Shown piece after piece: positions 39,591-51,173 of a DNA stretch of 64,000 bases; within the stretch, counting starts at the first letter, position 1, and each line of letters opens with the position of its first letter. The stretch comes from Cryoendolithus antarcticus (Eukaryota; Ascomycota; Dothideomycetes; Cladosporiales; Cladosporiaceae): the NCBI GenBank assembly GCA_002077065.1, contig NAJO01000029.1, positions 62,001 through 126,000 on the forward strand, read 5' to 3'. The notes beneath the pieces were generated by a model. That model made no database searches and had not been told where the DNA came from. It saw nothing but the letters and a program-made list of their open reading frames with translations. Both the position numbers and the translations under genes were made by a program.

Positions 39591-42567
39591 TCACTTCGCC
39601 ACGTAACTTCCAGCAACCACCTTCCTCACGCCCTTCACTCCCTTCCACACTTCCCTTAAACCCTCCTCATCAGCAAACGGATCGTCGGCACCAGCCTTGA
39701 CACTGATACCGACCTGACTTCCAAGCCCCGCAGCCTGCTCCCCACTGATCTCCCATCGAGCCTCAACAGAGCCGCTCTTAGCTTCGGTCTCTGTCGTGAA
39801 ACGAGCTAGCAGCTTACTGGGCGCAGCGCCAGGAGTGAGTGTGATGTCGCCAAGATTCCAAAATATGAGGTTCTTCTCGCGAGCAAATGTGCCGACCGGT
39901 TTCGATAGGCACGCACTCGCCTTTGCGCCTTCGAGCGTGAGGCCGAGTATTATGTTGCTGAGTGTTATTGATGGTCGGTTGTGAAGTGCGAAAGAAGGGT
40001 TAAGGGAGTAGGAGACGATTATTGAAGCTTGCGTGGCTTCGATCTTGAAGGCTGGCGTGAGGAGAAGGGGTGCCTCTGACGCGGCGGTTTCCGAGCGAAT
40101 TTGATACTTGAAAGCGACTTGAGTCCGCGAGAGGCTGCCAAGGTCAACAGAGTACTCGCCGTCCTTCTGCGACGCTGCTATGAAGGCAGGGTTTGGGGCA
40201 ACCTTATCGAGGTTGCTGAAGTTTTCCACCCGGATGGTCTCTGTGCCCGGTGTCGATGCTGAGAAGTCGGTGGGGTTATGTGCAAGGGCGATTTCGCCGA
40301 TGAGGGTCGAGCTGATGAGCTGACCGTTCTCGAATCGAGCGCTAACTGTCTCAACCACCGACGAGTTCAGGCCGTTGTCAGTGAGTTCGGGATGCTTGAT
40401 GCCTCCCTGACTGCCGGTACTGGTCAGAGATCGACCCGAGCGGATAGAGTGATTATCACCAGCAGCTTCGCTGCCAAGCTGCGCTGTTCGTGATTGTGGC
40501 CGAAAGGGTGAAATAGGCTCACTCGCAGTAGGAAAGGGAGAGAAGGTGGACGCAGGGACTTGCCCTGGGGAGAAGCCACCCATCGAGTCAGGGGAAGCCA
40601 GCGGCGCGGCGGTGGGCTCTGCTGGCAGGGCGCGTTCTGTCTGTTCGACTGCGGCAACTGGGGGAGGCGCAATCGCTTGTGACGCATCGATTGCTGATGA
40701 CTCGGCCTGTTGCTCGCCAGCAGGCGGTGGCACGAAGCTGTTGCGCGCGTCTCGACGACCTCGCACGGTGCCCATCCGCCTGGGATTGAGCGTAGGTGCC
40801 TGTGAACTATCAGTGATTGATTCTCGTTACTGACTACCTTCATTCGACTCACGATCTGTAGCTTGGACGCAATATCTGCCAAAGCGGTGTCCCTATCAGC
40901 ATCTTCCTGTATCGGCGCGTTACGGATATTGACATTGTACTGCGGCTGCGCATTCTCGCCGTTTGACAGCGCTTCCTGCTGCGCCTGCGTGATAGGGTCA
41001 ACGTTACTAGGCGGTAGCGAGTAGCCCTCATTGTCGCGCTGCGGTTCTGCGATCGTTGGCTGCTGCACAGGCTCTGGTTCTGTCGGCTTTGGTGGTTCGA
41101 GATCCGCGAGATCATTCTGATGGGTGCCGTTCGGCGCACTTGCATACGCGGCCCCTCCGGCTAGGCCACCGACCATGGCACCACCTACAAGCGGAGCGAC
41201 AGGAAACGAGTTCTTGCTAGGCGTTGAGTAGCTGTCGGCAGCTCGCGGCTGAGGGCGACTGTCAGTCCGCGGTGGAGTATCGAGCACCTCGCTGCCGAGT
41301 CGGAGTGGCGAGCGCGGTCGCTGAGCACTCTCGACTGGTGGCTCGAGAGTGTTCTCTTTCGATCGACCTAGTCGTCCGGAGAATGAGCTGAAGGGCGATG
41401 CTCGAGGTGCGCGCTCGGGTGATTCTGCCATAGGTGCCAGCTGCTGAGGCTGCTTGCTTTCCCGTCGACTACTGCGACCCATGACTGTGCCAAGACGCTT
41501 TAGACCCTTCAACGCACCCTTCTTCTTCTCAGGCTCTTGTATCGAGTTCGATCGTTGACTGGCAGACTCGTCCTGGTGAGAAAGGGTGGGAGCTAGTGGC
41601 GTATTGGAGATCCGAGACTTCGCAGGCGACGAGTTTCCCAGGTTCACTGAGCTGCCGCGGGGTTGCGTCGACTGTCGCACAGGAGGCTTGTTCTCCATAA
41701 TCCTAAGCGCGAACGTCTTGATCTCGTCCGCAGTCTCCACATTCAAGAGCTGATTCAGCACCTGCTCAGCAGACACGCGCTGCTTCTCCACCTGATCGAC
41801 CTCGTGTGTTTGGAACTGTGTAAGCACGTCCCGAACGTGATTCCATCTCGATTCGTCAATCGCTTGCAAGCTCTCGAACACGTACGGAGCTTGCGACTGC
41901 CATTGCACCTGTGCCTCCTCAAAGTCCGAAATCGCGTTCGCCACCTTGTTCGTATCTGCTTTATCGCCTTTGCTGCGCAGCTTCTCAGTCTTTTGCTTCG
42001 CAGTCTCCACATCCCCTGCGATCGCGCCCAAGTTGCCTTGCATATTAGTCATGGCCTGCAGTTCGCGGTTGTTGCTGACGAATGTCCGTAATGGTCGCTC
42101 GACATCAGCTTCGATCTTGTTCGCCAGTGCAGAATGTGAGTCTGCCAGATTCTCCGCAGAGTTCGTGAGGGTCGTCCATGGCGCCGCGAAGATACTGTGT
42201 CGGTGTGAGCCTCTGCCACCCTTCCCTCTGGTTCCAGGCGGTACACATACCCCAAATCTGCGTTGATGTTGCGTCGCGCCAGCTTCCGCAGGCCATTGGA
42301 GTACTGCTCTTCCAGTCTCCTTCGATCCTGCTACAGCATAAGCCCCGGTCCAGCGCGCATTCTTGCACTTCCCAAGCGTACCTGTAGCCAATTCGCTATC
42401 TCCGTGTTCAACTTTCCAACTTGTCCAACGCGATCGTTCAGTACATCCACAGCCTGGCCCGGCTGGAGTGTAGCCTACGAAAGCAGTTAATTAGCAACAG
42501 GCTCGCGTCCATTGGGCAACTCGATACGCACCAGCATGGCCGGGTACTCGGCGCGGTCCATAGCCAT
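39591..42567 (-). CDS. SYP1: Endocytic adaptor SYP1 (muniscin: F-BAR plus mu-homology domain)
   Basis: Exons: 42567-42532, 42474-42382, 42327-42251, 42194-40853 and 40799-39591 (918 residues). SYP1 is an early endocytic adaptor that bends membrane and binds cargo. The F-BAR domain occupies about 1-240 and begins EYPAML, with NTEIANWLQDRRRLEEQYSNGLRKLAR spread over exons 2 and 3 and KIEADVERPL in exon 4. A long Ser/Pro-rich linker follows, with an odd Gly/Ala hydrophobic stretch near 400-422. The mu-homology domain fills about 660-918 (SSTLIGEIALAHNP, VEARWEISGEQ). Introns are 57, 54, 56 and 53 nt, all phase-consistent. Intron 2 ends in TAGCAG, allowing an extra Gln. Confidence 0.9.
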
Positions 42568-43358
42568 GGTCGCAACCTGCAGCACAACAATGCGGAACGC
42601 TTCAAAGGACCGTACACGCGGTAAGGATGCCAGACTATAGAGCTGACGGTGTAGCTGCTGTGTTGCGTGGATGTGTTCGAGTAGCTGTCAGGCACGGCCC
42701 GGAACATCCGGTTCCTGACCAAGAGGATGCCGATCAGCATCCCGTCACGAGGAACATTATTGCGTTAACATCACCCACGACAAAATATGATCATCGATGC
42801 CGGCAACATGAGGAGTGTATCATTCTGTCGGTATCAAGAGCACGAGGGCATCATGTGTCTACGGACTCAAAAGAATGATCATGTCGCCACTGCTGCCCGA
42901 GCGATTTGACCTAACCGACGTTGAGGCAATGAAGACTTCTATGAGAGCATCTCTGCTACTCTGTCAGTGTGGTCTTTGCTGCTATCGACTGCGACGGGAC
43001 GCTATCGCGCTGCAGGAGGCTTTATGAGACAATCGCAATACGTCCGTGGAAGTCGCCGCCATGCTTTTTACGAGTGAGACCTTGAGAACGACACCTCTCG
43101 ATGAACATGCTACGGAACGTGCACTTCTACACTGTGGTTCATAATTGCATGACACAACTTGGGATTTTGAAAGGCGACGAGGTGGCGAGGAAAATGCAAT
43201 GCGGCGTGTCAAAGGACTTCGATAACATTACACTATGGTACAGTAGTCATGATTCTCATCACCCTCCTTCAGACACCATCAATATTGTTCTGAGTCTCCA
43301 ACCATTCAATCTGTCCCAAAATCTTGCCACCAGCCTTTCCGCAATGCTCGTTAACAGC
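42568..43358. other. SYP1 upstream region
   Basis: About 0.8 kb between the SYP1 start and the HSP20 stop, both on minus. No supported gene; frames on both strands are short and overlapping. Confidence 0.5.
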
Positions 43359-43994
43359 TCACTGCACCTCGATTCTCTTGGTACCCTTGTTTGCCGCCTT
43401 CGGTACAACAATGCTCAGAATCCCATCCTTCAGGCTGGCCGTGACTGCATCCTGATCAACATGCTGCGGGAAGGAGAAGCTTCTTGAGAAGCTGCCGACA
43501 GATCTCTCGGAAACCCAGTATCTCGATTTTGGCTTCTGGGGCTCCTCGACGTCCTTTGTACTCTCCGCCGGGGTGTGCACAGCGGTGTCACTATCGGTCT
43601 CGGCGTCCTCTTCCTCGACAGTGGCTTGCTTGCTTGAGGTCTCGCTCTCAGTCTGCTCCGTGGACTGCCGAGCTTCGATAGGAGCAGCTGTCGGCGTGCC
43701 TTGCTCTCTCACGCTCTCAGTGTGGCCGCGGATAGCGATGGTGTCCGAATCGGTGAATTCGACTGAAAGGTTCTTCTCATCTAATCCCGGCAATTCGCCA
43801 TGCAGCTCGTACGAGTCCTTGTTCTCCCTGACATCGAACTTCGGTTGGAATGACTGGACCCTTGTTTGTCTTTGCGCGCATGCCGGGCTGAAGAACTCTC
43901 GACCTCCTCGAGTGCTGGCGGCGCTGGCATAGTCGTCCAGCAGCCTGAAGACAGGAGCGAAGTCGGTGGCGAAAGCGCGAGGGAAGCAAGACAT
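43359..43994 (-). CDS. Small heat-shock protein (HSP20/alpha-crystallin family)
   Basis: A single exon encodes 211 residues of a cytosolic small heat-shock protein, an ATP-independent holdase. The N-terminus MSCFPRAFATDFAPVFRLLDDY is the usual fungal Hsp30-type opening. The crystallin domain starts KFDVRENKDSYELHGELPG and continues IAIRGHTES. It is then interrupted by a Glu/Thr/Ser-rich insert of about 60 residues and resumes at SVGSFSRSFSFPQHVDQD and LKDGILSIVVPK. The insert position is typical of filamentous-fungal HSP30. I chose the ATG at 43994; an open frame continues upstream but is leader sequence. Two heat-shock-element cores lie 230-300 bp upstream. Confidence 0.92.
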   Translation of the reverse strand: MSCFPRAFATDFAPVFRLLDDYASAASTRGGREFFSPACAQRQTRVQSFQPKFDVRENKDSYELHGELPGLDEKNLSVEFTDSDTIAIRGHTESVREQGTPTAAPIEARQSTEQTESETSSKQATVEEEDAETDSDTAVHTPAESTKDVEEPQKPKSRYWVSERSVGSFSRSFSFPQHVDQDAVTASLKDGILSIVVPKAANKGTKRIEVQ

Positions 43995-44222
43995 GGTGTT
44001 GGCTTGCTTGTGTTGTATTGTTGGAATGACTTTAACGATACGAGTTGCACGAGGCGCTCGGGTTGTGATGTGGTAGGCTTGCATATGGTTGATGGTTGTA
44101 AGTTGTTCTGATAACGGACGGGAAAAAGACAAATCAGAGAGAGATTTATACCTACCTGACAGGCAACAGCGGAACGTACGAGTACGTGCTTGCATGTTCT
44201 CATGGCTGCTGACGATATCTAC

Positions 44223-44230
44223 GAATATTC
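44223..44230. promoter_or_regulatory. Heat-shock element core (GAATATTC)
   Basis: A perfect inverted nGAAnnTTCn pair, the minimal HSF binding unit, about 230 bp upstream of the HSP20 ATG. Palindromic, so strand is not defined. Confidence 0.4.
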
Positions 44231-44279
44231 GGGGGGTTGCACAAGTGTTGTCAGCGATTATCTTCTTTCACTTTGTGGT

Positions 44280-44295
44280 TTCAGCGAGAAGCTTC
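44280..44295. promoter_or_regulatory. Heat-shock element core (GAAGCTTC) with gapped third unit
   Basis: A second inverted GAA-nn-TTC pair at 44288-44295, preceded after a 5-nt gap by TTC at 44280-44282, resembling a gapped three-unit heat-shock element. It lies about 295 bp upstream of the HSP20 ATG. Confidence 0.4.
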
Positions 44296-45010
44296 GGTCG
44301 ATCACGTGACCTGCTTAGTCGTCTGGAACGGACGGTCTCAGTCCTGGAAGCCGGGTAGTCCGCCACACGATGCCTGCGAGCATGAGTCGGCGGGTTTATT
44401 GCTTGGAGGTACGCTGGAAGATGGTTCACACGTGGGTCGTGGACATGCTCGGGCCGACCTGAGACAGAGATGCCCACCCAAAGACGGCGGACTAATACCG
44501 TTTGGGTGGCCGCCGGTAGAAGTGGATTGCAGGACGTAAAAGTCTCTCACTGGTCAAGACCTGGTATTCCTGATACATACAATAGCCAATGAAAGCTTGC
44601 CTACGCAACAGCCCCGCCCGAAACACTCTCGCTGCACCTCCTGCCCAATGGCGATCTCAAGTCGCCAGCCCGCGGCCGTTGCCCAGCCCTAAACGGCGCT
44701 CGGGCGATCTGTGTAGCCTGTCTTGCATGCTCTCGGCAGCAGCAGGCTGGTGCGACGCTACTGCAAGTCGATCTGCAGGCGTTCGAATCCAACACACCTC
44801 TGCGCGAGTGTTTATGCAAGGGCCGAAGCCTCCCACTAGCGGCGAGTGAGCTTATTTGAACGTCCTCTGAAGATGCTCGAGTGTCTAACCGAAGCAAATC
44901 GAAAAGAAGAATTCCGGCCGTCGAAATTTGGGTGATGATCTGAGAGTCGTGAAAGTCGTCAATCGCTTGCCGCCGTCGCTCATCTGTACAAATGCAGGTG
45001 CAAGCTTCGA

Positions 45011-45688
45011 CTAGTAGTCTTCAGGCGCTGGGTATCGTCGACTGGCTGCTCTGTACTGCTCAGGGTATTTCTCTGCCGCTCGTCGGTTCAGTGCACTGCA
45101 TCACGGTCAACAATTAATACAACTGCGAAAGTCGCCGAGATAATACGTACGCGACTTTCTTCTGCGTCCATTCGAGATCGCGCTGTGTCTCTTTTGCCGC
45201 CTTCATGCCGTCTGCGAAGTTCGCTCGTGTCTTCGCGAGTCGCGCGCGTGCCTGCGCTTGCAACGCGAGCAGCTCGCGGTTCTTTGCATTTAGCTCGCCA
45301 GACCTGCAGATTGTCAGCTTCGCCGCAATCTCAGCGCTGTTACAGTCTAGGCTCACATCTGCGCTTGTCGTACGAGACCCTTGTCCAGAGGCACGGGATT
45401 GTAAGCTTGTGATAGTCGGTCGTTCATGTAGTCCAGCAGGTCCACGCTCGTCGCGCCTGCAGTCGAGCTGTCATATTCGCTCCCAGCATAGTTGCTAGAC
45501 GCCGAGGAGTAGAGCCCAGCGCCGGAAGTGGAAACGCTCTCCGGTCGCTCTGGTGGCGATGCCGACAGATGACTGTAGCCTGACGAATTTCGGCTGTGGC
45601 GGACTGCGTATGGTTGCTGGAGATGTTTGCTGGGAACAGCGACTGGCAGTGTGCCCGTGGGCTGGTAGTGGTAGTATGATGTAGACAT
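45011..45688 (-). CDS. KXD1: KxDL-motif protein, BLOC-1 subunit KXD1
   Basis: Exons at 45688-45357, 45303-45151 and 45095-45011 encode 189 residues; introns are 53 and 55 nt. KXD1 belongs to the BLOC-1 complex acting on endosome maturation. The first 90 residues are Ser/Tyr-rich and disordered. The KxDL domain follows: DYMNDRLSQAYNPVPLDKGL, a helical coiled coil through NRELLALQAQARARLAKTR, and TQRDLEWTQKKV. The third exon supplies the tail EKYPEQYRAASRRYPAPEDY, matching fungal orthologues, and shows that intron 2 must be removed; unspliced reading gives a false tail ending SRRLSQLY. Start at 45688 (MSTSYYHYQ) is preferred over an upstream in-frame start. Confidence 0.88.
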
Positions 45689-47564
45689 GATGTTGGGTAA
45701 GACTCTGCGTGGACCTGGATCAAGTGGAGGAAGGTATGGAAGGTGAGTGATGATAGTCTTGAGGCTTGCTAGTAGTGGGAAATGGGAAATGAAGGTCAGC
45801 AGGAGCACAAGCTCGAGAGCATTACCTTTTATACCTCACCATCGCCGTTAACGCCGAGTCCTTCGATCCGCAGGCCGACGGGCACACCACTCTCCATGCA
45901 GCATACAGCATAGCTTCACAGGCTAGAGGCGAAGGCAGGCCTTGATAAGAGCCCGGTCCTTGCCTCGACCCATGGAGAACCTTTAAGCTGTGCGGGAAGC
46001 ACGCTCAGCATCTCCGATTCTGCCGTCTTCAGGGCCACGCCAGGGATACCCGGCCTGATTGCCATTGGTCTCGGCTCAAAGCTAATCATTAGCTGCATGA
46101 ATGGTAGGTGAGCTGACCTGCCGCGAGCGCGGTATTGGTGGGAGGAGCTGTGCATCAAAGGTTCGAAGCAGCTGCTGATCTGAAGGTCTCCACTCCCATA
46201 TCGCCTGCCGCTGCGAGTGTGGCTACCTTAATGCGCGCACAGTAGCGAAGCAACGGGCAATCAGACGGTACCGAGCTCATGCCTGGCCCAGATACTCCCA
46301 AGCCCACGATGTCGTGATCCGACCGCGAGAATGGATGTTGTTGCCCATGTTCATGTACGAGAGAAAAGACGCGAATCTGCGTGCTTAGTCGGTAGAGTGC
46401 ATCCGGAAGGCTTACGCAGGCGGTATGCGCCTGAGCGTCTGTTGTGTCACTTGGCCATGATTCACGCCGCATTGCACCTGTCATCCAAGTCTGTCATTAT
46501 GCCATGCGATGATAGTGGTGGATGCACAGCATGCGGTGCAATTGAGGTCTGCAACTGTCCGGCCGGGAACAACCAAGCTCGGGACAAGCCTCGGTGACAA
46601 ATGAAGTGAACGGCCGCGATGACTTTCCGAGACCTCCCACGAGTATCACTCATGTGTATGTGCTCTTTGTCATGCAGGTGATAGCAGCTTCGTTTTCTCT
46701 TGCGTGCGTCGAGAGTAGCTTTAGTGTTGCGTGATGTGGCGGTATGTTCGTCTCGGGTTTCATTAATGATCGCCAATTCTTCTGTCACTCCATCTGTGGC
46801 CTTGCATCGTGCACTTCACTTCCTCGATCCTGCAAGACTGCCCAACGCGACGTGTTCATGACAGCGCGCACTGTACCAGACATATTACCGTCTCGCGAGT
46901 AGCCATCGCTTTACTCAGGGAGATTTATCCACCTGTAGTACCCTTTGCATTGCCGCCTTCGTCGCCGGGGAATGAGTCCGTCACCGAACTTGTGTGCTAC
47001 ATCATCACGGAATGCGTTAGCAAAGGTCATTTGGCTACATTCTCGGCGCTACAGTCTGGTCCCATCTTCGTCAATCGTAACTTACTGTTATTATCGGCTG
47101 CCTGCCTATCAGGAATCCTGAGCAAGTTGCCCTCAGCCTTTATCTCCATGCCTTCAGGTTTGGCTTCTGCGCCCTGCGGGGCCATACTCTTCGTGATACG
47201 CCCTTTCAACCACCAAGCTGATAGCGAGACGATGATGTGAGTTTTGGGAACTTCCGTTGACTAGCTTTTCATTTCGTTCACTACAACAGCCCGGTCAAAT
47301 GAACCCTCCCAGCCTCAAGGATCTAGCTCTGCTGCGTTGCGTGGAGTCGTCGCCGGCGAGTCACAAAACAGATCTTCATGTTCTCGCGATGCCTTCACTT
47401 GATGCCACGGCTTCACTCTATCGACTTTGAAAGCCTTATTAAGCTGGACGAAGCTTCATGTGGCGGCAGATCTGCGGCGAAAGCCGTGCTGGTTCACGGT
47501 CTACTCTACTCATCATCATCAAGAAGAATATTATTTACACCACACACCAAGACAACGAAAAGCT
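45689..47564. other. 1.9 kb without recognised gene
   Basis: Upstream region of KXD1 and of the F-box-like gene. The longest plus-strand frame (46809-47240, 143 codons) and a 60-codon minus-strand frame opposite it resemble no family known to me. No repeats are noticed. Confidence 0.45.
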
Positions 47565-48697
47565 ATGGCTTCTTCCGTGAAGCCAAGGCTTCGACAAGGA
47601 ATGAAGATCGCCATAAAGCGTGATACTCCGGACCCATTCAAATTCATGGACCTGCCGCCCGAGATACGCACTATGGTCTACCACGAGTTGCTCATCTACA
47701 GGCCTCGTAGACTATGTCTACGACCTGGTGCGACATCGCGCAGACTCAATTTGAGCCCGCCCAAAGCCAGAACCCTCCATCCTGAGGTATTGCGTGTATC
47801 GAAACTCGTCAACCATGAGGCTACCGCGGTCTTGTACAGTGAGAGCAGCTTCCACTTGACAATCACCTGCTCTGTGAATTCTTCCCACGGATCTGATCAA
47901 TGGCGCAGGATATGTGGCTCTTTCATTGCGGCTGGACGTCGCTTAGGGTTGTCCGCCGCGGGCACCGCCGACTACAATCACGGCGGCTTTTATAAGACAA
48001 GCATCAACTTGACGACCGATGAGAATTTTGCGAAGTCTTGCTGCAGCGTGGCGATATGCTGTGCCAGTTTCGCACGTTACGAATTTCGAGAGACCCATAG
48101 ATGGACGCTCCCTAGACTGTGCGCGACACAAGTCCTATGCTGCGGCACCTCATCACAATGCTGATGACTCCGCCACTTATGGAAGACAACGAGACAAGAC
48201 GTAAGAGCAGGCTGAAGTGCGTCCTGGTGGAAGTCTTGGACCATCGTTCGAGAAGCAGCCTGCCTCCACGCGCACTCGTGTCGTGAGAGGAACAGCAACG
48301 CCTCCTCTCACCACTCTTGAACCTATCGGAGCAAGTCACGGTCCAGAACTCGTCCCCAGCGATCGAAGAACTTTTCCACAAGGAGCAGCGCAAGCAAGCG
48401 CCGGAATCATGGCTCGTACAGACAGCTCGCTACATCGATGCGCAACGCCGTTGTCACGCCAGATCCTGCCTTTCTGACGAAGTCATCGACAAGATCACGC
48501 GGCCCACTTCCGTCGATTTCCACTACGCGGTCGACTCCAAGGGCAAACAGCGACGGGCAAGATGCATGGATCCTTTCAACGACGCTGATCTCGGTCGACT
48601 GACACGTATGGCTGATTGGGAGGTAGCAAGGGACGATTTGGCGCGAGACATGCTGGTGGTCGCTGATAGGTACACGCAATTATTTGCAAAGCCGTAG
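47565..48697 (+). pseudogene. F-box-like (2EXR-type) gene, probably broken or mis-spliced
   Basis: The first segment (47565-48164) encodes 199 residues with the F-box-like motif FKFMDLPPEIRTMVYHELL and the typical second block LHPEVLRVSKLVNHEATAVLYSES. Further protein-like coding continues in another frame: 48137-48295 (LRHLITMLMTPPLMEDNE, LKCVLVEVLDHRS), a TGA, then to 48697 (QARCMDPFNDADL-like acidic tail with WEVARDDLARDMLVVADRY). Joining them needs two introns with weak donors (for example GTGGCG near 48050 to an acceptor at 48115, and another around 48220-48300). Either it is a three-exon gene with poor splice sites or a decayed copy. Two intact relatives lie at 52385 and 56264. Confidence 0.45.
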
Positions 48698-49092
48698 GCT
48701 GCAGAGCCTGGCAGTTGAAGGAGACTTTCAGGGAGCGTGACAAGGTGTATGGGGGTCGTGGGTGCTCGGCTGAAGCCATTACAGTCATTCGCAGCTGCGA
48801 AGTAGACAGATCAATTGATGAGTGGGAAACGATGATTGCTTCGGACTCCAGGAAGTGATTGCATGATGCTAGTACCCCTGCACAGCCCACATGCACAACA
48901 TGAGAACGTGATCCTTGTGTTTGAACTTTGTGCGTCCAAGATTGCCAAGATTTCGCTTTGCCGGTTCCGCTCCCGTGACTAGCGCATGTCAAACAGCAGC
49001 TTTTCGAAGACGAACTTCATTGGCAAGCGGCACACGACCACGCACATCGGCACTCTAGTCTTCCGTAGCGACTATCAGTCGCTCACAGCATA
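48698..49092. other. Intergenic region
   Basis: About 0.4 kb before SURF6. No gene is visible; it holds the SURF6 promoter. Confidence 0.5.
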
Positions 49093-50881
49093 ATGACAGC
49101 CCCTGAGGATATAATGGATGGGCTTGAGGTGAGACGAAGTACATTATTCACAAGATGAACAAGTCTAATCCTTCACTCAGGAACGCCTTCTCAGCCATAG
49201 CAAAGCATTCGAGTCGCTGCTTGCACTCACACCAGCGCAGGAATACTATGGATCACAGATAGTAGACGGCAAGGATCCCTCAGAGCAATGGCGGGCAAAG
49301 AAGCAGACGAAGGAAGAGAAGCGGCTGGCCAAGAAGGCGAAGCTCGATCCTGCGAACCAGAAGAGCGCCCTCGATGTCATGAAGGAGCGCGAACGGAAGC
49401 GGAAGAGGGAGCTTGGCATGGACGACGACGGCGAGGAGATCGCGGAGGATGTGGAACACTCGAACAATGGCAAGAGGCAGAAGGTCGAAGAGACTGCCGA
49501 GGACGCTGAGGAACGGCGGAAACAAAAGGCCGAGGCGCGGAAAGAGAAGCGAGAGAAGAAAAAGGCGAAAGCTGCGAAGCTGAAGGAAAAGCGGGAGTTG
49601 AAGAAGGCAGCCAAGCTCGAGGCTGAAGGCGGTGAGCCTGCAGTAACGAAGAAGGGCAGAACGGCTCCCGTGGCAAAGGTCAATGGAGTGGACGTGGACG
49701 TTGCAGATGAGGAAGATGACGACGATGATGCTGACTCGTCTGCACAACCTGTTGACGCCGCAGACATGGAAAAGATGGATTTTGATGGACTTGTCGACGA
49801 CGAAGAAGCCGAGACTGGCCCCGGAGCGGATGACGTCCCAGAAGAGACAATACCTTCGCCGTCCACTGCGCCTTCGAGTCCTGACATTGACGGGATAGCT
49901 TTCGACACGTCCGCAAATCACTCTACAGCCTCATCACTATCTTCGATAGTACCGCCCTCACAAACTGTCCAGAGTGACCCCACGCCGCAGCACAAGCAGG
50001 CACCTGCGGCATCTGCAGCGCCTGCAAAACCAACAATCGACATCACGACAGTATCACAGCCGAAAGAGACGCCATCAGGAGTGTCGTCGCCACGACTTGT
50101 ACTTCCCAATATCGACTCCGAAGCACTACAAGAGCGCCTGCGAGCCAGGATTGAAGAGCTGCGTGCGAAGCGCAAGGCCGATGGACCCGATGGCAACGCA
50201 CCCAAATCACGACAAGACCTGCTCGACCAGCGCCGCAAGAAGGAAGAACAGCGAAAAGCGCACAAGAAAGAGCTCCGCCGCAAAGCCAAGGAGGAAGAGT
50301 CCCGCAAGCAAGAGGAACGTTTACGAGGCAGTGGTAGTCCACTAAGCGCCGACATCTTCTCACCGCGCTCACCCAGACCGCAAGAAACAAACTTCAGCTT
50401 CTCCCGCCTCGCCTTCGACGACGGCACAGCAGCCGATCCCTCCCTCTCCGGTCTCGTCGATGCACCTCGTAAGAAAGGACCCCAAGACGCGCGTGGCGCC
50501 CTCCTAGCAGCCGAAGGCAAAGCCAAGCGCCTCGCCTCCTACGACCCGACCAAGCAAGCCGACATCGCGGAGAAAGATCTCTGGCTCAATGCCAAGAAGC
50601 GCGCACACGGTGAGCGCGTGCGAGATGACACGAGTCTGCTCAAAAAGGCGTTGAAGCGGAAGGAGAAGGGCAAGGGGAAGAGCGAGAAGGAGTGGGATGA
50701 GCGGAAGGAGGCTGTGGTCAAGGGCAAGGAGATGAAGGATAAGAGGCGGGAGGGAAATTTGCAGAAGAGGCGAGAGGGGAAGGGGGATAAGGGGAAGCAG
50801 GGAGGGAATTTGAAGGGTGGTGGGGCGAAGAAAGGAAAGCCGAAGGGGAGGCCTGGGTTTGAGGGGAGGTTTAAGGCGTAG
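49093..50881 (+). CDS. RRP14: Nucleolar SURF6/RRP14 ribosome-biogenesis protein
   Basis: Exons at 49093-49128 and 49181-50881 encode 578 residues; the 52-nt intron follows the twelfth codon. SURF6/Rrp14 binds pre-rRNA and acts in early 60S and 40S assembly in the nucleolus. The N-terminal domain opens MTAPEDIMDGLEERLLSHSKAFESLL across the splice, then AQEYYGSQ and WRAKKQTKEEKRLAKKAKLD, as in fungal orthologues. A long Lys/Glu-rich and acidic middle follows. The C-terminal SURF6 domain has LRARIEELRAKRKADGP, SRQDLLDQRRKKEEQRKAHK, FSRLAFDDG and a Lys/Gly-rich tail (KGRPGFEGRFKA). Without the short first exon the conserved start is missed. Confidence 0.92.
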
Positions 50882-51173
50882 AGTAAAGTCATGAATGAAA
50901 TCTGAAGTCATATCACCTGTGCAATCTCACGTGTGTTGTGTGTGAGATTCATTGCGATGTAAATTCACCTCGGCATTGTTCAACATATCAAAGAAAGATA
51001 GTACTCTCGATGAATTGTGGGATCGCAAAGCCTACAGCTCGATACCGATGGAATGGCGCTTAGTTTTTGCAGTTCTGAATGACGAGTATGTACACATGCT
51101 TACTTGCCACACCTCAGTCCCAGCACCCGGTCTCATCCCAGCGACAGAAACCATCAGCCCAACGCCATCCCTC
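50882..51173. other. Convergent spacer
   Basis: About 290 bp between the stops of SURF6 and the complex I subunit; 3' UTRs only. Confidence 0.5.

Larger units (their letters stand above)
43995..45010. other. HSP20 promoter and KXD1 3' flank
   Basis: About 1.0 kb with no supported gene. The left part is the HSP20 promoter with heat-shock-element cores; the right part is the 3' flank of KXD1. Confidence 0.5.

Noticed and set aside
44779..44802. tRNA-like T-loop (GTTCGAATCC)
   Set aside because: Flanking bases cannot form the 5-bp T stem, and no acceptor or anticodon arm is found at the required spacing.
46809..47240. 143-codon plus-strand frame and the 60-codon minus-strand frame opposite
   Set aside because: Neither has a conserved motif or good start context. 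The minus frame begins at TTG and is bounded by a nearby stop.
49246..49908. 220-codon minus-strand Ser-rich frame opposite SURF6
   Set aside because: Antisense of Glu/Asp/Lys-rich coding sequence; no independent features.
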